This document shows positions 44,771-57,735 of a DNA stretch of 64,000 nucleotides, piece by piece. The translations under genes and the position numbers were made by a program. Positions within the stretch are counted from its first letter, which is position 1. Each line of letters begins with the position of its first letter. The DNA is taken from positions 1,800,320 through 1,864,319 of the forward strand of contig OZ026568.1 in NCBI GenBank assembly GCA_964020155.1, in the 5' to 3' direction. This DNA is from Chondrilla cf. caribensis. Lineage: Eukaryota; Porifera; Demospongiae; Chondrillida; Chondrillidae. Below the pieces are notes generated by a model. The model saw only the letters and a list, made by a program, of their open reading frames with translations. It had not been told where the DNA came from and made no database searches.

Positions 44771-47700
44771 ATGGCGAGCGGTGAGAAGACAACGGACGAT
44801 ATTACTCTACAGAAGGTCGGTGTCGGTGAAAAACAACCCCGTAGTAAAAGGCATGAAGATAAACTGAGAACGGATTCCAAATTAGAAGCTACTTCAAAGG
44901 TACAAATTTGTTCCTCAGTGCTGAATATTTAACAAGGGTTGTATGAATTGATGCAACTGTGCTTGTTCCAGTAGTAGGTGTACTATGAAATTATTTTATC
45001 TGGTGTGTTTTTCTAATGGTATAGGGCGAAGAGGTGAACTGTGAAAGAAGTAGCCTTTTTCTTGTCAAAGATAGCAGAGAATACTCAAAGTCTGTTTATC
45101 AGGATTTATTCCGCAAAGGGAAGTTCAAAGTGGAGGTTGTAGGAATCAGAAAACCTGCAAATGAGAGTTCTAAGGATGTCATTGTGGAAGTGGAGACTAG
45201 ATCACAGGAAGAAGGTGACTAAATAACTATCCTTGAGCATTTGAAGATGGTAATTGTTCATTGCTTCTAGCATAATGCAATGTCTTATCAACACAACACC
45301 CTACATGTGTCCATGCATATTCTACTATTTTCTTTCCTAATTTGTATTCAGTGGACATGGCCAAAGACTTGAAGTCAAAGGCTTCCATAATGGTATGTAA
45401 ATTTGTATGTGCAACAGGTGAACACCATTACTCTCCTGGTGAAAGTACAAATTAGAAAGTTTTCACATACCATAAATTGTGTCAAACCCAAGTTAATTGA
45501 ACCCCTGTTCAACCAACTTTCCAATCTAAATCACATGACTGAACATTATTCGTATTTTCTACGCATGACACATTTTGTTAAATAGCATTTGAAAATGGTG
45601 GTTGTAATTTTCATTCATTCTTTCCCTTTTCTGGCATTAACTGTGATGCCAACATCTGAAGCGACCATTAAGTCCAGTGTTATTGTAAAATCTGTGTTTA
45701 TCAGCAACTGTTACAGTTCTAGAATTTACTGCACTGTGTACAGCTATATATGTACATAGCCCATTTTTCAATGTAGATGAGTGACACAACCACAATAACA
45801 TTGAGTGGACCATATTTGCAAGAAATCCTGGAAATTATATCATACTTCATGGAGAACGATCCTTTTCTGATGGAACGTGGACTACATGTTGATGATTCTG
45901 CAATGAACATGATAACAGAAATAGATAATATAGAGGATGAACAGGAACAGAAATCAGTGAAAGTGAGCGGTCCTTTTCGACTGGTCGGGTATTTGAGGAA
46001 GCGTATACGCCAAACTCTGGTGCGGTATATTGACGTAGTGGATGGTCCACAAAGAAAATCAATTCCTGAAATAGCGGAAACAGTGGCTGAAGAATCTGAC
46101 GATCCAGATGGAGGTAGTGATTCTGATCAACCTGAGCTTGATAAGGAAATGGATTCCAATTCAACATCTTCTTCAAAACGTGAGTCCCTAGGGAAATGTA
46201 ATGATCTGTGGTTCCACAACTTCTATGCTGAAACTCATTATAATATTGCCATAAATGTCTGTTAACAAAGTAATGCAAATTAAATATTGTATGAATTTTT
46301 AAAGAATTATTTTTAACAGCAATAAACACCTCATCTGAAACTGTTGTTTCAGCCAATTATTAAAACATGACCACTCTTGATTGGTAGTCAATAATAGGCA
46401 TTACTAGAGGAATACAGAGCATTATAGGGCAGGCCTGAACATGATAGGATGTAGTACAATGTGTAGAAATGACTTACAATGCATAAAGTGGTAGTTACAG
46501 TCACAATAAAATTATTGTCAATCGAGTACTTTGAAATTACAGTTTAGCAGCCTAAATATTAAATTAAATCATCTACTATAAGCCCAATACTATGCTAATG
46601 TTATGCATACTGAATGCTATTCACTCCATCAAGAGTCGATAGTTATGCAGTTGATGTATACCCAGCAAAACCTAGTGCTAGGTTGTTTCCTCAACAAATA
46701 CAGCATGATTTTCTCTTATTTTGACAAACTGGTGGCATTATCACCACCCTCAATCAGCTTATACACTGCATATCCATACCAGTAGACTGGTGATTGATTA
46801 CATATTTTGTGCTCGGTACAACAGTAGGTAGTTAACCTTAGTGTTCACTGACAACTGAAGACCACACGACAAGATGTAGTGTATACATCTATAATATACA
46901 TTGAGATTGCAGTGATGAACTTGTATATGTGAGGGATCACTCAGGCTCGCGCAAATTACAAATATTCGAATGTGAAAGAGGATATACATTTTCACATATT
47001 CATTCGAGCAAAGAATCAAGGTTGCCTGACCAACTGCAATACACTTGTCCAGTACATACACTACATGTTACGGTGAACCTAGCAGCATAGAATAATGCTC
47101 TGGACCTGATATCACTAAATGTAGTGAGGTCTTCATGATTGCTAGACTAAAATTAATATGTACTTTAATACCTGATGTAGGGGAAGGTGAAGGCTTTCAT
47201 CACGGTGCAAATACTGACCGTCACAAATCGAACGCAGGAACAAGTGTAGATGACCAACCTCATGGCATATCAGTGGCAGTGCAAACAGATAGTACCACCC
47301 CAGAGGCTGCTGTAGTAACTGGAAATGAAGGTGTTAAGGGCAACATTCCGGAAACCATCCATGAAGGTGAATTGTAGTGCTGATGACAATTATATTAGAC
47401 CTGTTGTAAACAGTCAGAAATAGTACATATGATAGAATCATTGACCATTAACTAGTCAAAACAGAAAGAATACTTTTTGAAATATATCAATGAAAGCAAC
47501 CAACTAAAGAACAAATATTAACGCCCCCCCCAAGCACACCTTTGTGCACCTCTGTTCCTATAATACATATCTATACCTTTCCCTGCAAACAAAATGCTGG
47601 ATGTCTCCAATTCAAGAAGTAGTCTATTTAGATAATTTCTTGGTGCTTTTTTATTATGCAACAATCATCAATTAACCTAACGATTCCCTCAAGCGTGCCC

Positions 47701-50700
47701 TGTAAGGCTCTAGAGAGTTTCCTTCTTGCTGATTTTCTAGTTTATCAGCAATTACTGTTGTAGAGAAGTACCCTGCATGGGAAACAATGTATGTCAATGA
47801 TGTAGAATATCTGGATGGGAACAAATGCCATTGAAGCAAATGTGCTAATGGAATATTAATTAATTGGACATATGTTGGTGTGTACAGTACAAGTAGCAAG
47901 TTATTCTCATCCTATTGTGTGACCAAGTGCCTCCTTGCGTATGTGGGTATAAAGAAATGTACTTTTGAATAAACGATCTGTGAAGCGACTACGAGCTACG
48001 AAAACATTCATCAGCAAGGAATCAGAAGTTTAATAGATGACGTTTGTCCAGGAATATTGAAAAAAAACTGGTCCTAGTACTTTTTTAGTTTTACTCTTAT
48101 CGAATGTTTTATCTTAACTTACTTTTATTATCAAACATTTATTTTCTTATTTAAAATAGATAAAGCAAATCAGATTCCGAACTGAGTCTATAGCTACTAC
48201 AATGTAGTAAGTATTCAATGTAAGTACGTAGGATTATTACAGAGATAATGCGATCGTGCAAGACCTTGGGCGTTTGCATAATAATAGTTCACTATCACAC
48301 AGGATTACACGAAATGATGTTGAACATTCACAAGCAAAAGTGAGAATAACTTACAACTTGTACCATATGCTCGTGCATATACGTACATTGGAATATACTG
48401 GGTATACTATCACAATGGCAAAAACACCCACACAATGACCTACAAAGGAGACAAGGTCATGTAATATTTACTAAGTTAAACATGCAAGTGTTCCTTTATC
48501 CTGAGGAAAATGATAACGAAATAAACATGAATTAAGATAAAATTAATGTTGAGTTTACACATTACTAAGGATTGGTACCTGAATTTACAAGTCCTGCCAA
48601 GAAAAACAATTCCCACATCCTATAAGGGAGAACTATACCTACCACATGCACATCAATATTTCCTTCCATTTGTACCTCAGAACCAAATGTGGTGGAGATT
48701 CCTCTTGAGAAGCCTCATCGTAGGCTGGTTGTGAAGAAGGGTCGCTTTTTCTATGAGGACGCTGACATCAAAATTGTTGCCATCTGCAGTGAAATGGGAT
48801 TCACTAAAGGACTCAACAAGAACCTCAATGACCAGCTGAAGGGTCAACTCCAGCAAACAGTGGACAGAAGATACCAGAATGGTAAACCTGACAAGTTTGA
48901 TGTGTTCACTGTTCACTGTCCACCTTCAACCATTGGTTGTCGCTACCTTGTGGTTGCTAACATCCTGGATTGTACCCTCGGTAAGCAAAAAGACCATCAT
49001 AAGTTCCTCCAACAGATCTTACACAGTGTGTTCAAGGAAGCAGACACCTTGGAGATGCCTACTGCTGCCCTAGCAACACAGTCATTCACCTTTTGTGGAT
49101 TTCCTAATGATACCATCCTACCATCATTCGTTAGAACTCTCAATCAGTACCAGTTCACTAATGATGAGTTTTTCAGCGACGTTAGGGTCTTAGAAACATC
49201 TGCAGAGAACTTCAGTCATTCGATAGCTATCGCTGAACGCTTCCTGGGAAAAAGCCTGACAAGCCGTCATACCTCTAGTAAGAAGACTGCTAGTGATTTG
49301 CCAAACTCGGAACATGACAATGTTCACCTCACCTCCCAAGGAATGATAGGTTAGTATGCATTTGCATACTGTACACTTTGTAATACTCATTATAGCATTA
49401 TGTCAATGCACAACTGAATTATATACTCGGTAGTAGAACACACAGGTATGACATGTTGCTGCTATGCATGGCCACCAATAAAATTACCACCACAGATATT
49501 GGCCTAATAGGCCACCTAATATTTCAGCAGTAGACACTATTTTACCTTTACTCATTTGAGATTATGTTCTTGAATCCTCCATATTTACCTGAGAATATCA
49601 GCTTTCATCCAGGTATATAAACATTGCTATAGTTGAAAATGCAGACGCATAGGTAACCTTACAAGAAAATGATTTGTTGGCTTCAAATTAAATATTGTTT
49701 TTACTAGGTATCTTTCATCATGTAAACTCTCTACAGCTCCTGAACATATAACAGTTTAAAAAACAAATTTTCCTTTTTGAAATTATGGCATTGTTCTGAT
49801 ACATCTTTTAACTTAGGATTACCAGTGACTTTCTAGACTTCGTGTGGCAAAGAGCTGGCACTTTAACCAGTACAATAATAGTATTGTTGATCACATCATC
49901 TCTTCATGTTGTGAAATAACATTATTATCGTCAGGACACGCAACATCAAACAGTCTTGTGACTCTCCCCATTTTATATACAGTCTATGATCTATATATTG
50001 TTGACATAACATTGAAACCACAAGGTTATTGGTTTACACAATGGTGGCCGATATTGAAATCTCCATCCTGACAGTGTGCACTGCACTGTTACTCTTCTAA
50101 AAATTTTTCATGAATATGTGACATGTGCAGTGAGAAGATATCCTTAGGTGTTTATTTAAACGTTGTGAAATGGACAAAGCATCACTAACAATGATATGTA
50201 TTCAATGATTTCTTTTATATTCTGTAATCCAACTACCGTATATCTTCTAAAATTTCGTCCTTCTAAGGTTTCGTCGTCCTGATTTATGTGGTGGAACCGC
50301 TTCTAAAATTCGACGTTTCTCTGTTTTTCTAAGGTTTCGTCATAACTTCTAAGGTTTCGTCATCTCTGTTGGTAATGATGAAATTTAACATGGCCATTAG
50401 CCACAGGGTTCTATTGTTTGAGTATAGCGGACCGATCGTGCTCGTTTCCTGCTTCGTGTTCACAGCTGAACACTTCTCCAATAACGGGATTCCGCAATTC
50501 TTTGTATATGTGGTGACCACGAACAGAAGACACGATGGTGAATTCAAAGGCCGACGCCAGTTCAAAAGTAGCTACGTGGAAACGGTTAAATCATAATCGC
50601 AGTTCTTTTCTTCTATAGGTTCGTCGAGTCTTCTAAGGTTTCGTCGAGTCCTCTAAGGTTTCGTCGCTTTGTTTAGAAGGTAGTAAAACTCTTCTAACCC

Positions 50701-53700
50701 AACCAAATGACGAAATTTTAGAAGATATACGGTATTTATTTTCTGAAGAATGTTTCTTGTGAAATTTGTGTCCAAATATGTGAGCGTGCAAGCGAAAAGG
50801 GTCCTTAGCCCTTGTTATCAAAATGTTTGGAATGTATCGAAACAATCAAATAACACAAAATTTCCGGTTTTTGTGCTATTCCATCAAATTGCTTATATAT
50901 TAATAAAGAATAAGTTCTGAAAGCGTCGTGTCAATACAATTCGTACTTTTCGAGAATGAAGCTTTTTCATCAAACGTTCAAAGTCGCCATTTTAAATTAT
51001 ACGGAGTTATGTGGTTCCATCTTGAATGCAGATTCGCCTTGAATGGCGCCATGAATTTTCATTGGTTAGTATGGTATTACATCTTCAGTATACGGATCCA
51101 GTGCCAAAAACGGAAATAAGCCTGTTATCCATTATAACGTTGCGCAGAGAGACTCAAACAAAGACCTGTAGCGCATAAATAGTCGCTCCTATGATCTAAA
51201 TGATAGCACCATCGTTTGCAGTGTGGAATAGACTATCGAACAATACCAAAAACGCGCATTTGACAAAAAATTGCTCAGGGCCTTTCCACTTGCACATACA
51301 CATATGTACATGTATGTAACACGGAGGTTATCAAACATTCACACCAATTGATATTGAAGGAGTTTGGCGCATCTGTAAAGCCTTCTAGTATTGCATAGGA
51401 AATGTGATGGGATAATATTATATGAAAAAGAACTGAAATTTTCACTGCGCATGTACGATATTACATGCATGTGGTATTAATGTCTACAATGGTGCATCTT
51501 ACTTTAATGTATGCAATAAATGTGTATGATAATATAATAAAATAATTGTAATATTGTAGTAATATACACAGACTGAAACTGGTATGTCATTTTGTCCCAC
51601 AGATAAGAGTAAGCAAAGAGTTGTACAACCATTGGCTCATACCTCAGATCTGGAACCATCTGTGGTCAAGCTGATGGATAGATGTCAAATGATCGACAAG
51701 CAGTCCTTAAGGATTCATTCCGATTTCACAAGAGTGGATGCTATTAAAGGAGCTGAACAGAAACTGGAGGAGTTCAGCACATCATATTGGGACTTGTTCA
51801 AGGGGCAAAGAATAATCCAAGAAAGTCTCAGAGTGAGGGAGACATTACCCCACAACACTCTGACACTGCTAGTATCCGCACTGGAAGAACAGTTCCCGCA
51901 GACCGTATTCAATCCCAAAGTTGACAATGATACTCTTCACTTTCTATCACTGGACCAGTCAGTATGCCCAGCTGTGGACAAGGCTATGGAGGACTTTTTA
52001 TCCGAAAGAAAAGACACTCAAAGGCAGCCTCCCCACACTAAAGGGATCACAGTGCAACCTACTATTACTCTTCCAATGCCCCACAATCGCTCCTTGACTG
52101 TGAAGAAAGGAGACCTAGTAAAGGAAGAGGTGACGGCCATTGTGAATGCAGCTAATGAGAGGCTCAAGCATGGAGCAGGAGTGGCCCATGCTATCAATCA
52201 GGCCAGTCGTGGTCAGGTACAGAGGGAGTCTGACCAAGTGATGAGGCATAATTTGCAACATCCTATCCCAACTGGTCAAGTGGCTGTCACTGGAGCAGGT
52301 GGTGACCTTCGATGTAAGGCTGTCATCCATGCTGTAGGTCCAGATGCCAGTGTTATGAAAATGGATGCTTGTAAGCAGCGTCTGAAGCAAGCTTGTGAAA
52401 GTACACTTTCCTGTGCTGAAGGAGAAGGCATGTACTCCATAGCTCTTCCTCCTATCAGCTCGGGAATCTATGCCATGCCAAAGGATCTAGTAGCACAGAT
52501 CCTTATTGACACCATACTCCAGTATCCATACAGGCAAGACTCCTCTCTCAAAGACATCCGTATTGTCATCATTGATCAGCAGACTTTGATGCCATTCCTA
52601 CAGTATGCACAGCAGGTGGCAGATAGCTCTCCATCTGTATTACCCAAAGCTTCAACCACCCCATCCTCTTCAGCTCCAATTCCTTCAAGGATCACAGAGC
52701 AGCCTACTATCACTCTTCCAATGCCCTACAATCGCTCCTTGACTGTGAAAAAAGGAGACCTAGTAAAGGAAGAGGTGACGGCCATTGTGAATGCAGCTAA
52801 TGAGAGGCTCAAGCATGGAGCAGGAGTGGCCCATGCTATCAATCAGGCCAGTCGTGGTCAGGTACAGAGGGAGTCAGACCAACTGATAAGGGATAATAGG
52901 CAACGTCCTATCCCAACTGGTCAAGTGGCTGTCACTGGAGCAGGTGGTGACCTTCGATGTAAGGTTGTCATCCATGCTGTAGGTCCAGATGCCAGTGCTA
53001 TGAAAGTGGATGATTGTAAGCAGCTTTTAAAGCAAGCTTGTGAGAATACACTTCGCTGTGCTGAAGATAAAGGCATGCACTCTATAGCTCTTCCTCCTAT
53101 CAGCTCGGGGATCTATGCCATGCCAAAGGATCTGGTAGCACAGATCCTCATTGACACCATACTCCAGTATCCATACAGGCAAGACTCCTCTCTCACGGAC
53201 ATCCGTATTGTCATCATTGATCAGCAGACTTTGGTGCCATTCCTACAGTATGCACAGCAGGTGGCAGATAGCTCTCAATTTGTATCACCCAAAGCTTCAA
53301 CCACCTCACCCTCTTCAGCTTTGGTTCCTTCAACACCTCAACAGCTGTCATTTTCACCTCCTCCCTCAGTGCCAGATACACTGGAGATTCCTCTTGAAAA
53401 GACACATCGTAAGCTGGTATTGAAGAAGGGTCACTTCCTTTATGAAGATGCCGACATCAAGATTGCTGCCATCTGCAGTGAATTGCAGTTCGCTAGGGGA
53501 CTTAATAAAGACCTCAATGACCAACTGAAGGGCCAACTCCGGGAAACAGTGGACAGAAGATACCAGAATGGTAAACCTGACAAGTTTGATGTGTTCACTG
53601 TTCACTGTCCACCTTCAACCATTGGTTGTCGCTACCTTGTGGTTGCTAACATCCTGGATAATACCCTCGGAAAGCAAAAAGACCATCATAAGTTCCTCCA

Positions 53701-56011
53701 GCAGATCTTACACAGTGTATTCAAGGAAGCAGACACCTTGGAGATGCCTTCTATTGCTATAGTACCAACAACATTTGCCATTGGGGGATTCCCTAAGGAC
53801 TCCATCCTCCCCTCATTCATCAGGATGTTCAGTCAGTACCAGTTCACTAATGATGAGTTCCTCACTGATGTGAGGTTTATTGCGGCTAGTGATGATGATT
53901 TCTCCTATCTTATTGCCTCTGCCAAGAGAGCAATTGGGAAAATACCATCCCAACCAAGCCCCGTGAATCCCCCTGAAGGGCAAGCCCAGGAATCTTCTAA
54001 AGCAAATCAAGGATCCTGGACATGGTCGCTTGTGACCACAGTTACGAGTACGGTTGCAAGTACAGTCAAATCACTGAATCCTTTCAGCGCTGGAACAGAT
54101 CCTATACAAGACGAAAGCATGAAAGGTGATACTGTAATTGCCTTTGGAAAAAATAATATGCGTAGCTTGGTAATAAAGCTTGATGATCTGATTGACCAAG
54201 AGGTCACTGCTATTGTTAACCCTGCTAATTGCCACCTCAGGCACATTTCCGGTGTTGCTGCAGCCATCGATCGAGCAAGTAATGGTAATGTACAAAGGGA
54301 ATCGGATTATTTTATTAGTAGGATGGGAGGACCTCTAGCCACCGGGAGAGTAGCCATTACCAAGGCAGGAGGTAATCTTCGTTGTGAGCATGTCATTCAT
54401 GCCGTTGGACCAGATGCTCAGGCAATACCCATGGACAAATGTCAAGAACTACTGGAGCAAGTCTGCCAAAACATCCTTCAGTGTGCTGAACAGCATGATA
54501 TGAACTCAATTGCCCTCCCTGCCATCAGTTCTGGTTTTAATGCAATGCCAATGGCCCTTGTTGCACAGGTTCTCATTGACACCATACTCAGATATTCATA
54601 CAAGCCAGACTCTTCCCTCAAAGATATATATATTGTCATCAATGAAAGGGAGAAAATAGAGGCTTTTCTGAAGTATGCTCACCAAATTGAAGACAGCCGA
54701 ACCACCATGTCTGCTACAAATAGAACTGATCCTGATCCCCCCTCTTCAAGCCATCCACAGCCTTCTTTTACCAAGCAATCATCCCCTCCACCCAAATCAG
54801 AAATCACTGAAGTCATGGAGATTCCTCTTGAGAAGATTCATCGCAAGCTGGTGGTGAAGAAGGGTCACTTTCTCTATGAAGATACCGATATCAAGATTGC
54901 TGCCATCTGCAGTGAAATGAAATTCACTAAAGGACTCAACAAGAACCTCAATGATCAACTGAAGGGCCATCTCCAGCAGACAGTGGACAGAAGATACCAG
55001 AATGGTAAACCTGACAAGTTTGATGTGTTCACTGTTCACTGTCCACCTTCAACCATTGGTTGTCGCTACCTTGTGGTTGCCAACATCCTGGATCGTACCC
55101 TTGGTTCTCGTCAAGACCATCATAAGTTCCTCCAGCAGATCTTGCACAGTGTGTTCAAGGAAGCAGACACCTTGGAGATGCCTACTGTTGCCATACTACC
55201 TACAACATTTGCCATTGGGGGATTCCCTAAGGACTCCATCCTCCCCTCATTCATCAGGATGTTCAGTCAGTACCAGTTCACTAACGATGAGTTCCTCACT
55301 GATGTGAGGTTTTTGTCTGAAAGTGTAGAGGATTATTCCAATCTTTGTGCTACTGCTAGTCGTGTTGCCACTGTTCACACATCAAACAAATCCAAGCCAA
55401 AGCCTAATATTTCTTTGTCAGCCAATTTTAGAAATGTGGTCCAAGGAATTGTCCCTAATGCTGGTCGCACTCCATCTGTTGCAGTAGTAACGGGTGACAT
55501 TGTTCAGTTTGGTGCAGATGTCATAGTTGTACCCGTTAACATGTCACTTGACATGAAAGGAGCAACTTCCAAAGCTGTAAATGATACAAGTGGAGGTGAT
55601 GTATTGAAAAAAGTCTCACATTTAAGAGGACGACTTGCCGAGGGGAAGATTTATCCTGTAAAATGCGAGGCTCAGTGGAATATCCAAGCAGATTGGTTGT
55701 ATTTATTGTGCCGATTAAAATCTACAAAGACAGTTATTCTCAAACATGCCTGTAGGTTAGCTCTGGACACAGCAAAGAGTCATGGTTTGAAATCTATTGC
55801 TTTTCCACCTATTACTACACATAAGGGGAAAGAAGAACTTGCCAAGATAATGATGGAGGTTTTTGATACATTTCAGGAACGAAATCACAGTGATTTATCT
55901 GTAACTATCGTTATCAAAAAGGATGATATTAGTGTTCACAAAGCATTCATGAAGACACTGGAATGCAGCCTGCCACCCCTGGAGGAGGATGACCAAGGTA
56001 GTGTAGTATAG
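44771..56011 (+). CDS. Giant multi-macrodomain protein, PARP9/14-like but without a seen catalytic domain
   Basis: Seven exons with consistent phases: 44771-44899, 45025-45214, 45352-45392, 45777-46179, 47181-47366, 48681-49349 and 51603-56011 (stop TAG), about 2008 aa. The N-terminus (exons 2-4, residues 44-255) has small alpha/beta modules that may be RRM- or KH-like, including FLVKDSREYSKSVYQDLF and a repeated TLSGPYL / VSGPFRLVGYL motif. Exon 5 is a low-complexity linker. Exon 6 (about 320-520) is a divergent macro-type domain. Exon 7 has a possible KH-like segment (540-690), canonical macrodomains at about 698-880 and 915-1095 (AIVNAANERLKHGAGVAHAI; SIALPPISSGIYAMP), a divergent one (1132-1318), a third canonical-like (1391-1569; ISSGFN), a divergent one (1611-1793) and a last variant (1832-1995). 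Canonical macrodomains bind ADP-ribose. No WWE or PARP H-Y-E motif is visible. The large exon's true start is 51603, not the upstream ATG at 51584, because frame, acceptor and phase agree there. Confidence 0.85.
50234..50734. mobile_element. Non-autonomous DNA element with perfect 26-bp inverted ends, in intron 6 of the macrodomain gene
   Basis: TACCGTATATCTTCTAAAAT and six more bases at 50234 are exactly mirrored at 50709-50734. Just inside each end are several copies of CTTCTAAGGTTTCGTC, always in the same orientation. The interior holds a protein-like stretch on the minus strand (see 50392-50565). Length is 501 bp, with no transposase, so the element is non-autonomous or carries cargo. No clear target duplication was found. 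Confidence 0.88.
50392..50565 (-). pseudogene. HIRAN-like domain fragment carried inside the element
   Basis: A minus-strand frame reads SSVRGHHIYKELRNPVIGEV followed by FSCEHEAGNEHDRSAILK and then a stop. The order (basic/aromatic start, V-I-G-E, C-E-x-E-x-x-N-x-x-D-x-x-A-I) resembles the HIRAN-type domain repeatedly seen in element-borne proteins of invertebrate genomes (from memory). It has no clear start codon and ends early, so it is a fragment. Confidence 0.5.
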
Positions 56012-56925
56012 TGACGGAGGTCTGATACTGCTGCCGTAGTACTTTATCATGCATAATATAAACAGTAAATCAGTACGTATACGTAGTAGTTTTCTTGTGC
56101 CTTTTTGGAATATAATTACATAATATTACAGCACATATAACATGTAGTCTAATAATCGTATGTACATGTAAGCAAACCTTATTGTGTTACATCCAAAGTT
56201 TACTTTATAGTTAAGTTTGATTATTGTAGTGTGCATACTATTATGTAATAATAATTATTATACATTCAAATCTAATGATATCCATTATAAGAATAAATAT
56301 AATTGGAATTATATAAAAATATTATGGCAGTTGCATTGTATATATTATGCATATAATACACTATATACCATAAAATTAATATTCAATTCATTGCAGAGAA
56401 CAATTAAAATCCTGTTGAACCATGCATTCACATGCATATAAGCTTTTCATCATTCATGCAATGTTCTTTTGACACTCCTCTTGATTGATCAGGTCCTAAT
56501 AACAGTATCTGTGATGTTTAAATGTTTATATTATATGTAAAAAAAATTATATAATGCAACCGATTTTAAATTTCACAATGCATAATATTATATATGTACT
56601 GTATAATTATGCATACTGTGCGTACCTATATATAATATAATTAAATGTCATGTTGTATAATAATAATGCATAAAGTACGTACGTATGTGCTTGTGATGAC
56701 TTTATAAGAGAATATAAAATAAGGCTATAATATTTATAACAATGTCATTGTATTATACTGATATTATTACAAGTATCTATACAATATATTATTTTTTTAT
56801 TTGTTATTTCTCATTCACCACATATTTCCTACTGTATGTTCATTCATAATTAATTGTATTTTGATGTCATGCTTGTATATGAGGACTTATCTTATTATAG
56901 GCATAATACTTTATTACAGTATGTA
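56012..56925. other. Intergenic AT-rich sequence
   Basis: 3' UTR of the macrodomain gene and AT-rich sequence. No gene or element recognised. Confidence 0.5.
56292..56297 (+). terminator. Polyadenylation signal AATAAA
   Basis: First canonical AATAAA after the stop of the macrodomain gene, 280 bases downstream in AT-rich sequence. Confidence 0.35.
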
Positions 56926-57735
56926 CGGTACTGGTCACAAATTTACACAAAGACAAACATTACAATTACAAATACTTATGAATTTAATTACTCACGTACA
57001 GGAGGCGGTTCATTGGGTGAATGTAATGTAAATGCTGTACATACACCATAGTGCCATAACATAGCATATACGTACAGGTCACTATCCACCGGCTTAGGCA
57101 GAATTCTACCTGGTACTCTGTGAATATCTCCACATATAGATACTCAAACACCTTTGGTATCCCCAATCAGAAAAACCCTGTACAGTAAAACACTTGAAAA
57201 CTTCATACTTTACACTTGAAACCAACGGAACATCATTGGACCTAAAAAAGTTATTCTACTTGGCGTTTACTACTACGGATGTCTACGGACTGGAAGTTCT
57301 ATAATGTAAAAATAATCGAGTGAGTGGAACTGATTCAAATGGCCTCCAAAGGGTGGTGCTATCAAGTACATGCAATTAGGGCTAATGATGGCTGCTCATT
57401 TTGAAGTTGGCCAGAGGAACCTGATTGCCTAGTTCTCGAAGGAGAGAAGGGTCACAGTTCCCATGGACGTGTTTACATGGGAAAATTTGCCGGGAATCCC
57501 GTCACTAATCCCGTCACTGTTAAAGTAATTTATCCAATTATATTCCATGCACCTGGAAATGACAACCTCCTTCTGAGTATCGTTTCAAAGAAGAGTGCGA
57601 TAAACTGCAGTCGCTTGAACATGACCGCATAGTGAAACTCCTGGGAACCTTTTGGGATGATAGCTTCAGTCCTCTAGCTACTCGTTATGGCAGTGTTAGA
57701 TCAGAATTTGGAGAATTCACTGGTTCGTACTAACA
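56926..57735 (+). pseudogene. Broken copy of the kinase gene's upstream region and first exon
   Basis: 56926-57330 parallels 58618-59100, and 57339-57735 parallels 59116-59490 of the downstream kinase gene. The kinase part covers the lead segment, glycine loop (HSSHGRVYMGKF), ATP-lysine strand and the start of the helix C region. Defects: an in-frame TGA before the SWPEEP motif, a 12-base duplication (CCCGTCACTAATCCCGTCAC), 5- and 4-base insertions that shift frame, and loss of everything after the EFTGSY-like point. Because the copy includes 5' flanking sequence, it is a DNA-level tandem duplicate and not a retrocopy. Confidence 0.85.

Noticed and set aside
45847..46356. 169-aa minus-strand frame
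   Set aside because: Antisense shadow of exon 4 of the macrodomain gene, which has consistent splice phases and conserved repeats on the plus strand.
51584..51602. ATG at 51584 as the start of the large macrodomain frame
   Set aside because: A good acceptor (TTTTGTCCCACAG) ends at 51602 and the phase matches the preceding exon's donor at 49350, so these bases are intronic.
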